Assembly: GCA_018257865.1 (NCBI GenBank)
Contig: JAEUBA010000052.1
Coordinates: 1-64,000, forward strand
Reading direction: 5' to 3'
Length of the DNA: 64,000 nucleotides
Source of the DNA: Stereocaulon alpinum
Taxonomy: Eukaryota; Ascomycota; Lecanoromycetes; Lecanorales; Stereocaulaceae
A program made the translations under genes and the position numbers. Shown here piece by piece: positions 23,751 to 34,796 of this stretch; position 1 is the stretch's first letter, and every line of letters begins with the position of its first letter. The notes below the pieces were generated by a model. That model saw only the letters and a list, made by a program, of their open reading frames with translations. It was not told where the DNA came from and ran no database searches.

Positions 23751-26705
23751 TCAAAACTCAACCCTCCACCCCCTCCCAATCCTAACCCCCGGATCCCTAA
23801 CAACAGCCCAACTCGCCCTCCCCGCACTCCCCACCGTAAACCCCATCTCCACACTCCTCTCCTCCCCATCTTCAACAACCTTCACGCTACTCCTCTCCTT
23901 CCACTCCCTCGGCGCCCCAACAACAATGATTTTCTCAACGCGCACTTGATCCATGAGTTTAAGGTAATCGCGACGTTTCTTACCCTTGTTACTCTGTGCT
24001 GCGTCGTCGATATCTGTGGACGTTAGGGTGTTCTCGGAAAAGGAGAAATGGCGATGTATAAAAGCTCCTTCCTTGTAATCGTAGGATTCGCCATCGTCGA
24101 TGTAGAGGGTTCCTTCGGCTGTGGCGTTGGGGGAGAGGGTTATGAGGAGGGTGTAAGGGTCGTAGCGCATTAGACCGCTGGAGCGGCGGGGGCGGTCTTT
24201 GCGCGGGATGATGTGGCCTGCTTGCATTAGGATGGGGATTTGGGAGAGGGGGGCGGCTAGCGTTATGGTGCGGCCGGCGCCGTGGTGGGTGGAGTAGGTG
24301 AAGTAGTCGTAGTAGAGCTCGTTTGGTGGGAGGTAGATTGATATGGTTTCTGCGCCTTCGGTCACGACGGGCTTTACTAGCAGGCCGGTGCTGCCGACGT
24401 AGAATTGGTCTTCGAGTGCGAAGCCTGCCTCGTCGGAGGGGTGGGCGTAGTAATGCGGTTGAAGTATTGGGGCGCCGGAGACGGAGGCTGCGTGGAAAGC
24501 TGTGTACCAGGCTGGGAGGAGAGCGTAGCGGAGTCGGAGTGCTTGGGTGATGATTTCTTTGTAGGGGTCGTCGAGGAGGTAGGGTTCGCGGCGGCGGGTG
24601 TCGATGTGGGCATGGGCGCGATAGAAGGGGTAGAAGGCGCCGGCTTGATACCAGCGGGTCAATAATTCTGGGCTTGGATTTCCGAAGAAGCCGCCGACGT
24701 CGGCGCCGGAGAAGGGAAAGCCGGCGATGTTGTGAGTCATGATCATTGGGATGGAAGCTGCGAGATGTGACCACTGCGCCAGGTTATCGCCTGTCCACAT
24801 TGCCCCGAGGCGTTGCGAGCCGGCGTAGTAGGATCGGGTGAGAACAAAGGGGCGGCGAGCAGGAGAATCACGGTGGATGAGGGCGGTGTAGGTTGCGTTC
24901 ACGAAGGTCATGCCGTTTATGTTGTGCAGGTCGCGGTGTTCCCAATTATCGTAGTGGATGTTGTCTTTTGGCATTGTGGTTTCGGGCCCATTGAAGACGG
25001 ATGGCTCGTTCATGTCGTTCCAAAGGAAGGTGTTAGGGGCGGTACCAGTGAAGGATTTATAGGTGAAGAGGGATTTCCACCATTCTATGGCTGCTGGGTT
25101 GAAACAGTCGATCCAGTGGGAGGAACCCGGCCAGCACCAGCCTTCGAAGAGGTTGTTGCTCTTGTCTTTGATGCCGAGGGATTTGGATTTGAGCTCGGAG
25201 ACTACTGGGTAGTTGTCTTCATTTTTGATATGCGGATCGATGATTATGACTAACTTTCTCTCATGGTCGTCCAGTTGCTCTTGCATGCCCAGGGGATCAG
25301 GGAAGGTGTGCGAATCCCAAGTGAAGTATTTCTTGCCGTCAGTGTATTCGATGTCCAGCCAGATCACATCATAAGGCATGTCGGCCCTATCGAACTTCTT
25401 GTCTACATCTTTGACGTCTTCATCCGAGACATAGTTCCATCTACATTGATGGTGGCCAATGGCAAATTGCTGTGGAAGCTGTGTATAACCAGTGAGTTCA
25501 CTGTACTGTTCGATGACATCCTTTGGCGTTGGCCCCAAAAACACAAAGACATCTAGAAGGCCGCTTTCCGAGAACCAATGGGTCTCTGTGTCAGATGTCC
25601 CTCCAATACCAAGGCTCAGTGGATTGCTCGAGACCTTTCGTTTGACAATGTCTACCCATGTCTCTGCGGCGTTGAGCCAGAAGATTCCAACGGTAGAGTC
25701 CTTTCGATGGGCTTGCATAAAAGGAATGGCTCCGTATAAGGTCATAGGGCTATCCATCTCGTATTCAAAGACGTCGCTATTGTAAAGCCGATATGGCTGG
25801 TCGTAATTTCCAGAACCACCCCTAGTCTGCTTCAAGGACAGGGAGCTGGCGTGTCCTGGAATGCCATAGACATGCTCGTAGCCGGGGAACGTGATGTCCA
25901 TTCCAACGCTCTCAGGACCTTTTGGCTTCGTGTCCGTATTCCCACCAAAGGTCTCTTCCCACCAAGTGCTTTCGTCCTCGCCTTCTTTGTTGGGCCCCTC
26001 CCCTTCCTTCTGTTCTGCCTTGTCAACCTTGGCCCTCCAATGCTCCATATTCAATAGACCATTGCCATTGAGCTTCACGTGTAATTCGTTGTCTCTGAAG
26101 AAATTGATCGAGAAGGGTTTGTGATTGATGACCGCTCTATACCGGTTCTGCGGTCCGTAGTTCACGATTGTTTCCTGATGGAAGCTTTCGCCTTTTGCTG
26201 AATTATCAGGCTTGTCTTCAGCGACCAGCGCCCACGAAGAAGCCTCATTGTAACGTTCTTTTCTAGCTGGGCTTCCATGGCGAAGCTCAATGTCCTTTTG
26301 TTGTCTTTTCAACTCGTCCACAGTGACTCTTGCAACCCCTGACTGAAGAAATGTAATCTTTATAGGTAGCTGCACAGACTTGGCACCTTCACCTTCCAAC
26401 GACTTCAGCACCGTGCCTGTAATGTGCCCAGATCCAATCTTTATACTATCTGAAACGAGTGTGTATGGAGAGGACCAAGACTGCCCAAGGGTAGCGACTT
26501 TGTCTGCGTAGGCTCGAGTTCTTTTGCAAAAGCCAGACTGTTCGCAGGTTTTAAAGTTCTCATGCTTTACAGTGACTGAAGTACAAAGTCATTAGTATAG
26601 AACGTTCGTAAACATTGAGAAGGTATAAATACCGGCTGGTCTCAAGAGACACAGAATCAGTACGGAGACAAACAACGACTGAGCCCATCTTTGGCCGTGA
26701 AACAT
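23751..26705 (-). CDS. ROT2: Glucosidase II alpha subunit (GH31)
   Basis: Two exons are inferred, 26705-26633 and 26575-23751, with a 57-bp intron, giving 965 residues. A signal peptide (SLFVSVLILCLL) precedes VKHENFKTCEQSGFCKR, the conserved mature start of ER glucosidase II. GH31 hallmarks are the nucleophile D545 in WNDMNEPSVF, the likely acid/base D621 in MWTGDN, and HHQCRWNY and WLDIEY before them. In the ER lumen it trims the two inner alpha-1,3-glucoses from N-glycans, working with a beta subunit that is not in this window. The 3' 650 bp are skewed: codons around 24120-24760 are C-rich on the coding strand, and those after 23950, to the stop, are G-rich. It shares a short upstream region with the NDP-kinase gene. 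Confidence 0.95.
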
Positions 26706-26924
26706 GATGAGCCGATGTATATTACAGCTGCTAAAATCTAGCCAAAATCATGATAGGAAATAAAGGGACCATTCAATCAAGGAGTCTTATATAAAACTTG
26801 CAAACAGCTCGACCCTATAGCGCTAATAGCTGCGGGTCGACCCTGGCCTAGCGGAAAGTCTCCCGGGCCGAAGCCCCACTAATGGACGCTTCCGGCTCCG
26901 CCAAGTTCAAAGCCACACAGAGCC
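26706..26924. promoter_or_regulatory. 219-bp bidirectional promoter region
   Basis: It separates the divergent start codons of glucosidase II alpha and NDP kinase. It is AT-rich near the glucosidase and GC-rich near 26835-26890, with CCGGGCCG and GGCTCCGCC words. Individual sites were not identified. Confidence 0.55.
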
Positions 26925-27877
26925 ATGGCAGAGGAAAATACTTCAACTCCTACACAGGATCCACCAATCTACAAACATCTCAACGCAAAGACAGCTGCTT
27001 TCCTCCGTCAGACGAACAAAGCCAGAGCAGATCAAGAAAAAGCGGAAGCTATGTCTAACGAGCAGACGTGAGTTCCAACAGCACACAAAGTGTTGGCCGT
27101 GAAGCTAAATAGTTTTGACAGATTCATTGCTATCAAGCCTGATGGTGTCCAGGTATGTAATCGGACTTGCCATTTTATACAGGACTCTTTCCGTACATCT
27201 GAGCTTGTACGAGCAGATGCTGAGACCGCACCAAACAGCGTGGACTCATTGGCGAGATCATTGGACGGTTCGAGAGACGAGGGCAAGTACCATTACAATC
27301 CACCAATCAACTCAGCGGGCTAACGCAATATACAGCTACAAGCTCGTCGCCTTGAAGCTTGTCACCCCATCGAAAGAGCACATGGAGAAGCACTATGAGG
27401 ATCTCGCCCAAAAACCTTTCTACAAGGGCCTCGTTACCTGTAGGCCATGGGAACCCAAGGATTTGTGACAGAGATACGTGGCTGACTATAGTCTAGATAT
27501 GTTGAGCGGCCCAATTTGTGCCATGGTCTGGCAAGGTCGTGATGCCGTCAAAACCGGACGTAGTATGTTCAGCTTCTACCCACAGTGGCTCTTTTCCATC
27601 GAGGGACGCCGTTGCTGACTGCGATACAGCTCTCCTCGGTGCTACAAACCCCCGGGACTCGGCCCCTGGCACCATCCGTGGTGACTTTGCTATCGTACGT
27701 ATCAGCCTCCTACATGGTCATACCACAGCTAAACTCATGTTTTAGGACGTTGGCCGTAATGTCTGCCACGGCTCTGATGCCGTTGATAGCGCCAAGAAAG
27801 AGATTGCCTTGTGGTTTAAGGAGGGAGAGGTCCTCGAATACAAGCAGGCTCAGCATGACTGGATCTACGAGAAATGA
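26925..27877 (+). CDS. NDK1: Nucleoside diphosphate kinase
   Basis: Seven exons are inferred: 26925-27067, 27122-27152, 27239-27282, 27336-27439, 27497-27562, 27630-27694 and 27746-27877, giving 194 residues. It transfers the gamma phosphate of ATP to NDPs and dNDPs, the step after thymidylate kinase in dTTP supply. Landmarks are FIAIKPDGVQRGLIG, KLVALKLVTPSKEH, the ATNPRDSAPGTIRGDF block, and the active-site His in GRNVCHGSD. The C-terminus is the usual WIYEK. The ATG at 26925 adds about 42 residues (HLNAKTAAFLRQTNK) ahead of the canonical MSNEQT start at 27051-27053. The extension is open and lies in exon 1 with it, so either start could be used. The third intron has a GC donor. Confidence 0.94.
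27283..27335 (+). other. GC-AG intron in the NDP-kinase gene
   Basis: Exon 3 must end in GG at 27282 to keep ERRG-YKLVALKL in frame. The intron therefore starts GCAAGT, not GT, and ends ACAG at 27335, with a CTAAC branch site inside. GCAAGT is the usual form of the rare GC-AG class. Confidence 0.8.
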
Positions 27878-29098
27878 CGGGTATAATGGGATGAGCTAGT
27901 ATAGGAATTGCGTGATGACATAGATTACGATATGGTCTAGCAGCTGCCAGAAATTCATGCCTTGAGCGATCGCAATCTTCATTTGCGCGAAAACCTTTTA
28001 GTGCCACTGACAATTCGGCGGAATTACCTTAGGAATGATACATATCGCTCCTTGGGCCAGGATCTTCTTGACACCCACAGAGAGACTATGCTGGAAACAC
28101 TTCAGCAAGCTCCGCCGCCGGATATGAATCACCCTCCACAGCCCATTGCTATATTGTCGAAGATAGAATACCTCAAGCGAAGAACGAAGAGCTTGATAGT
28201 GCGTAATGAAGTCAAGCGAAAAGAAGCGAAAAGAAGCCTTCGAATCAAGTCAACGACACTCCTCTCTGCCCGCTTGAGGGTCCCTGCTCATCCCTGTTTG
28301 TTGCGTCTGAGATTGAGCTCATTCGGCATTGGGACCTCCTCCACGCACTAAGAGAAGTTACCAACATACCTTCGTGGACCATGCCCCCCAACGTCCATTT
28401 AATCTCGACCGGCATGTGATGAGCTGTCTGGATCGAGAGAACTGCTCGACTGTCCCGGCCGCGGGTGCGGTCGTCTAGACGAGCATATTTTGAAGAAAGA
28501 ACCATCTGACAGAACACTCGAGAGAAGTCTTTGCAAGAGACATTTCTTAAAAGCCGAGAAGGGCCAAGCTCTCAGCTTGTAACGGCTTAATTCATCAGCG
28601 ACCAGACTGTCAGCCCATCAAGGATCAAGTATAAGGTCTATACGCGGTAGCAGGTTAATGAGTAACAGTGCTACTCCAGCTCTTTATTGGATAGTTGGAT
28701 TCAATTTGTTCGCTTATTGGACCAATGGAGACCCCTGCAAGTTTGGCTGCACTAGGGTGGGGCACGGCCACAGTCGAGGCTGAGCGGCCACATGAAGTGG
28801 TGGCCTAGATCAAGGGGACAAGGCTGACTTTCTTATCGATGATACCTTACTCCAATTGTTATAAGATAATCGTCCCATCTTGTTTCGTGTTCGTTTGTAA
28901 GACTATCGCTGTTGACAACCCGTTTCTCTCTCAGGAAAAGATCCTATGCCGAAGTAGAAAGGATACTGCCACTGTAGTGCTGCAATTGGCATTCCAAGGC
29001 GCGTACACAGAACAAAGTGATCGTTCCCGAAGCATTCAGCCGATCCACAAGTTGTGCTATTTTAGCCTGGCAGTCTTCAAAGGTGTTCTGTCCTTATC
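27878..29098. other. Intergenic, nothing firmly recognised
   Basis: A basic 129-codon open frame (27962-28351) has no recognisable domain, start context or splice signals. I do not call it. The rest is mixed composition, without RNA genes. Confidence 0.5.
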
Positions 29099-31422
29099 AT
29101 GGACGAAGCTGCCTTGAAAAGCTTTCCGTCTTCACGATCAAAGGGAAAGAGCGGAAAGAACAGGCCCATTCATGGTATCTGGCAAGACAATACAGCTATT
29201 CGAAGGGTCCTTGCTATTGGCTTCACCTCTTTATGTCTCGCAATTATTGGTAATATACTCATTGGCTTTGTTGGCTGGGAACGGTGGAGTGTGCGAAGCG
29301 ATGGAACTCGACTCACAGAAGCAGCCTCCACTGGGGAAACGTCACGAAATCCAATAAAGGTGGTCGATGTCGCCAGGCGTCCTGACACCGACAAGAACCA
29401 CGTCGGACACAAAGTTGAGCCGCATCTACGCGTATTCGGAGCCGAGAGAGAGAAACAGTCAGCCATCAAACCAACAGATGTCGGTATAACAGTTCAAAGC
29501 GCTATAAGAGATATCGGCCTTTCCTGCAGCAAAAGCAATGTTCAGTGCAAGACCAGAACCAGTGGGGAACCTCCAGGCCCTCAATGCAGCCAAGCTGGGG
29601 CCGATGATCATGTATTGACATCCTTACACAGGCTGTTGGTGGTGGTGGACGAATATGAGTCCAAATTCTCTCTGTTCCCTGAGTTGGTGCGAAAAGCACT
29701 CGCAAGCACCCTCGAATCCAGGCTCGGAAACCATGTTCGGAGCACACCAATGACTACGCGTGGCATCGTGGGTAGTAGATACGATGCAGGCTTTCAACTG
29801 TCCATCAGACTCCCCAGAGGTTTCGAAGCCTGGCTCTACGCTTTCGACACCAGCATCTACGGTGTTTGCCCACGTCCTTCAAGTGTAGAGCATCTGTTTC
29901 AGTATGATTACGACTCGAGAGGGGAAGACGCTCGGCTATGGAAAAGGCAGCTTTCTGGCAATGTCCGCTATTATCCGTTCGCAAAAAGACTAACATTCTG
30001 GTCTTTCCTCAATGCCAATACTCCCCTCCTTGGACCAGTGTGCTGGGCAAGGATTTCATTCCTCTCTGCTTTACAATCAGAGTCCCTGACTAGGTGTTTC
30101 TCACCCTTGGAGCGTTTAGACTGGAGCTGTTTCAATCGCGCTATCACAACGTTGCCCTTCGACAAATTCTGCGAGCAGGTCATCCGGCCACGAATTTCGA
30201 GGACTCAAATCAGCGGCGCAATCTTCTTTCTCATTTCAGTAAGTAGTACAGATCCTCCTTTCTCTTCGGGCTGCTGAAAATTTACTCTTACTAGCTATGT
30301 AACCTCATGTTTGACCTGCATGATCGGAGAAGATGCCTCCTTAGATCCACGCCTACGAGTAGTATGAGAACTGTCTGGTCGAAATTCCGTCACTCACTAG
30401 AACCATCCCTCCAAAATGGCAACATGCGGGTTCGTTGGACATGCGTATGACTTCTTCGTACCCCACCTGACAAATCGTTTGCCTGATTTGTTAAGTAGAA
30501 ATGCGGGCAGCCTTTGTATGACGATTTCCAAGAGATTCGCCCAGGGGCTGCCGCGCAGCTCGAGTACGAGCTCAATAGACGCTATAACATCTTGGGTAAT
30601 AATTCGAGAAACGGAGGAAAAGGATCCCATGGCAGCTCTGGAAGAGATTGCCAGAGGCTTCCGGCGAGCAGCAACGTCAAATCGTGGTGGTCCCCGTCGA
30701 TGTGGGGCTCCACTCAGTCGTCGTCACTCCCTTTTCATGAACCGCAAAGCCTACCAGGCGACGACGTAAAGACAGCTATAACACAACCACAATCTGAGAG
30801 CACATTCCTCCTTCTCTGCATCCCACACCTAAGGTGGGCATCAAAGCTAGTCCACATGGATGTGCACACATTGCAATCAGATCAATCCTTCTTCCAAGGG
30901 CTCGGGTCGCATTACTGTTCCATGAGAGGACTATGGACCTCATGGTTCTCACTGAAACAGCTCACCCGGATACAATTCGTCCAATTCGAATTGCACAAGA
31001 ACGAGCTCGTCGATATTCGAAAACTCAACGACTTGCCCCCAGAGACAAGAGATGATTACCGCTACCGCCCTGTACCTCCTGAACTCATTCCCCCTATAGG
31101 CGAGAATTTGCTTATGCATCTCTACGACCATCCCGAAGACGCTGACGACCATGGCTTCTGTCTCGACCGGGTTCCCAAGAAGCTACGTGAACGCTTGACC
31201 TGCTCACAGCGGATAGGTTGGGGTGTGAATTTCAGCGAGGGTCTGCATGTGAAGAAGGTGTGCGTTCTTGGGCTGATTGGTCTACTTACCAGTACAGCTT
31301 TTGGCATGGTCTGGTCCATAAAGAGGAATGACGTGCAGGGAGGGTTTGGAGTAGCTGCTTTTGTACTGATGGCTTTGACCTTTGTTACTGGGATTTTGCA
31401 AGCAGCGCTGGACACGAAATGA
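29099..31422 (+). CDS. Multi-pass fungal membrane protein of unknown function (copy 1)
   Basis: Three exons are inferred: 29099-30238, 30295-30444 and 30499-31422 (introns of 56 and 54 bp), giving 737 residues. The sequence has a hydrophobic segment at ~36-60 (LAIGFTSLCLAIIGNILIGF), then a ~320-residue variable region, then a conserved C-terminal module from about residue 425. That module reads RWTCKCGQPLYDDFQE, FLLLCIPH, LVHMDV, FVQFELHKNELVDIR, YRYRPVPPE and ENLLMHLYDHPEDAD. Two further transmembrane helices lie near the end, around a DVQGGFG turn. Intron 2 falls inside the RWxCxCG motif exactly as in the next gene, supporting both the joins and common descent. I know no function for the family. 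It sits in an accessory block next to a related gene and a HET gene. Confidence 0.72.
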
Positions 31423-32124
31423 ATAAGCGCAACGTTTGGGGGTGGGCTAGATGGAATCTTCAGCAATACGCTCAGCATTTGAGACAGTTGACAATGTGGC
31501 TGGTGGTTCAACGTCAGTAGACGCTGGATTCGCAGATGCTTATTATGTTACAGTGGAATTGAAAACATCCTTGTACCTCTACAGGTCTTCGAGGTTCTGA
31601 TTGAGGAAGCAGAGCAATCAACAGATACGTAATCAGCTTACGAAAGCGGTGCAAATTAGATTTCGAGGGCAGTGAACAAGAAATATACCTCTGATGACTA
31701 CCTCACACTTTAAAGAGCATTTGAATGAGCAGCAGAAGAGTTAAGAAAAGTATCCATTTGAACGATAGTCGAACTGCGGATATTTCCATCCTCTTATATT
31801 TCAAATATCTATAACTTCGGCCTTGGTTGCCAACATTATTATAATTTCATTTTACAAGCCACTAGGTCGGCCATAAGCATCAACAATTGCGTCGACGATT
31901 CCTAGCCTTTCAGAGCCGTGGGAATGTGCTGCGTCTTCCGTTCAGTGGGGCGGAGTCTACACAGCCACCGAGGCTGAAAAACGCCCGACTCTGCGGAAGG
32001 ACTGGGATTGGATCAGGTGGCAAGTACTTAATGTTATAGAGTCTAGGCATGCTGTGAGCCAGTTTTTATATAAGATGAATATTCTAGAATCCTCGGTACC
32101 AGCTATTGCAGCGATAGAGCCGAG
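31423..32124. other. Spacer between the two related membrane-protein genes
   Basis: AT-rich, without open frames. It separates the tandem pair and should hold the terminator of the first and promoter of the second. Confidence 0.5.
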
Positions 32125-34139
32125 ATGTGTATTCAAGTACTCGAGCGCTACGCAGTGTGCCGCTGCTTATATTACAAACACGAAGTCGATGCGTGCTCAA
32201 CATACAAAAGCCGTGGTCATAAAGTTCAGACGAGAGAGGTGTCGGTTGGGTATAGCTGTGCCACGCATTCTCCGAAAGGTACTCGGCAAACAAGCGATCC
32301 ACCTCGGGTAGAACGAAGTAATGAATGGAGAAGCGGGAGTGCCTCTCCGAGCAGGATAAACCCTGACCTTTTAGAGGAGAGCAGCCTTAATTGGAGCAGC
32401 CTTAGGTCGACAAAACCCTCAGACTTTAGGCAACATTTGCTGGATGCGTCCGAGCACGCATCAAAGACAGGTCTTCCAATAGCTGGTCCACCTCCATCTG
32501 TCGGCAAATCCTTATTAGCTGAGCGAATTTTCGACACTTTCTCTACAGTGCGGCAGACATCGAACGATGAATTGTCAGCAGCTGGGTCTCTCACCGTTCC
32601 GGGCAAGGTTCCCCAGACTGAGGGTCAAGCGAGCTCCTCTTTTACAGCGTTTCCATTTGCATTTCCGCCAAGTGCAGCTCTGACGGAGCAGCCTTTCTCG
32701 AGTGGACGAGAGGGGAAGTTCTGGAGCTCTTCAGGGATCCATCTGACTGAGGTAATAGACAAATCCCAGGCAGCTCAATTGCAAACGGATATCGTGGACG
32801 GAAAGGATGATACAGTGTCACCGGACTCAGCAACGATTGACCATCTCCAGATGTCAGTCTCGCAGAACCTAACTAGGAGCAAGAACCACCAGTATGCACA
32901 GTCCTGGTTCCCGAAGCGCTGGTGGTGGAAGTCAGCCACACTATCAGCTCTTAAAACGCCTTCTCAGCTCTTCGGGTTGATTCGAGGCAACACGAAAGAA
33001 AGGTTATATGAGCTGAGCATCTTCGGTTTCGACTTTAGTTTTAGCGTCACGACTGAGCTCGGCTCACCACATCTCCTGGGAAACTGCTCCATTAGAATTG
33101 AGAAACCATTAGGGGAGGGTCGAAAGCGGATTCGATGGAGATGCGTAAGTAGCCATAGAGGATATTGTTGTGGTATTTGAATCCGTACAACGCTGATATA
33201 TCGGACTAGAGATGTGGCCGCAAGCTGTACGACGACTTTACGGAACTTCGTCGTGGTGCTGCCGACGAGCTAGAGAGGAGCTTAAAGGAAGGTGGTAGCA
33301 GGGTACAATGTCGCAACCCAGGTCAAGAGTACAATTCAGGACAGCCTGCCAGCGAGATAGCAAACTCAGCGACTGGCCTGCCAATCTCGTCTGTGAGTCA
33401 GAGGCGGCGCTCGCTCAGCTCAACACGCTCGCTGCCTATGCATAGACTTAAGTCTGGGCTCGGTGAACACCTTGAAGCTCCAGCCACTCCTCGACCGGAA
33501 GATCTCTTCCTCCTTCTCTGCATTCCTCACAGGAAGCGCGCTACTAGATTGGTCCACATGGACGTTTGCACCCTATTTTCGGATCAGCTCTTCTTCGCAA
33601 GTCTCAAAATTCATTATCAATCACTAAGGGGTGGGTGGCTATCCCTGTGCTCGCTATATCAACTGAAGAGTATCCAATTTGTACGCTTCGAGGCATATCC
33701 AAGCAAACTTGTCGATATTCGAGAGACCCATGTCATCCCTCCGCCAAGTTCTAGAGACGAATACCGTTACCGGCCGATGCCGGCCGAAGTGATCCCACCA
33801 GTTGGTGAAAACCATCTCATGCATTTGTATGACCACCCTGAGGACGCAGAAGATTCCGCTATCTGCCTGGATAAGGTTCCCAAGAAGATGCGAGAGCGCT
33901 TGGGAATGTGTCCACAGCGCGGGACCGGTATAGGATGGGGCATCTATTTCGTCGAGGGCCTGCATTGGACCAAGCTTTGGATGTCTGGAATGCTAGGTTT
34001 CGTGTTAAGTGTTGCTTTTGGTATAGCTTGGGCCAGTTTTAAAAACGATGTTCAAGGAGGATTTGCAATTGCGGGTTGTATGATGGTAGGTCTGACGTTC
34101 ACGGTTGGGATTGTACAATCAGCCATGCAGCCTGCATAA
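32125..34139 (+). CDS. Fungal membrane protein with N-terminal Cys motif (copy 2)
   Basis: Two exons are inferred, 32125-33144 and 33210-34139, with a 65-bp intron, giving 649 residues. The start ATG opens a Cys-rich motif (MCIQVLERYAVCRCLYYKH, then RGHKV and VGYSC) that I recognise as recurring at the N-termini of fungal proteins of unknown role; this fixes the start. A Ser/Pro-rich variable region follows. The C-terminal module of the upstream gene comes next: RWRCRCGRKLYDDFTE, LFLLLCIPH, LVHMDV, VRFEAYPSKLVDIR, EYRYRPMP and MHLYDHPEDAE. Two terminal membrane helices flank NDVQGGFA. The intron position is identical in the pair. The C-terminal ~220 residues match copy 1 strongly, while the N-termini are unrelated, suggesting domain exchange. 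No function is known to me. Confidence 0.75.
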
Positions 34140-34796
34140 TCGAGGCAGTAATGAGTCTGCTCAAGAACAGGAAGCGGCCATGCAAGGCCCGCCAGTCTGT
34201 GCGAAGAATGTGTGGAGCATTTAAGATTTCCAAGATCCGCAGCCAGCAGAGTGATGTGACAGCATAAAGCGGAGTCATTGGTGTTCTACACAAGTCGCCA
34301 CTAACGTCTTCGGACATCGACATCGCTGCTATTCTGACGATGTGTTGTTCGTAAGAGTCTGGATTTCCATCGAAAACCTGATTTCGGTCCATGTGCTGCT
34401 TGAATTATGCCAACAGTGAAGAAGAGACTCGTCACTATACGCGCCGCAACTGCAACTCTACACATTATGTCACGTATCAGCACACACCAAATTCATCCGC
34501 ACGTCGAGCTAGCCAACAATCCAATGAAGCCTTAGGCCCGACGAGTTCATCCAGTCCGAACCTTGGACAAATCGAAGACCCTATCCAAATTGGTTTCCTA
34601 AGGGAGGATTGGAGATTACCCAAAACGCTTGAATGACTTGCTTAGGCGGTACTGTGTACGATCTGCCTCTTTCGGATACCTATATACATGCATCAAGTGA
34701 TCCTCGCCCCGGAGTGGAATGGAGTCTGCAGACATACGATTCACAGTGCTTGTATGTCATTGCTTGAAATTTCAATGTGATGTCGTTTCTGTCTTC
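34140..34796. other. Intergenic between copy 2 and the HET gene
   Basis: Only short frames are present. The genes on either side converge. A weak coherent stretch around 34500-34635 (Ser-rich, then IGFLREDWRLP) is too short to call. Confidence 0.5.

Noticed and set aside
27962..28351. 129-codon basic open frame
   Set aside because: No domain, no supported start context, and the Arg/Lys-rich composition is what a chance frame in this sequence would give.
34391..34636. Ser-rich open frame downstream of the membrane-protein pair
   Set aside because: Too short, no domain, and lies in the spacer towards the convergent HET gene.
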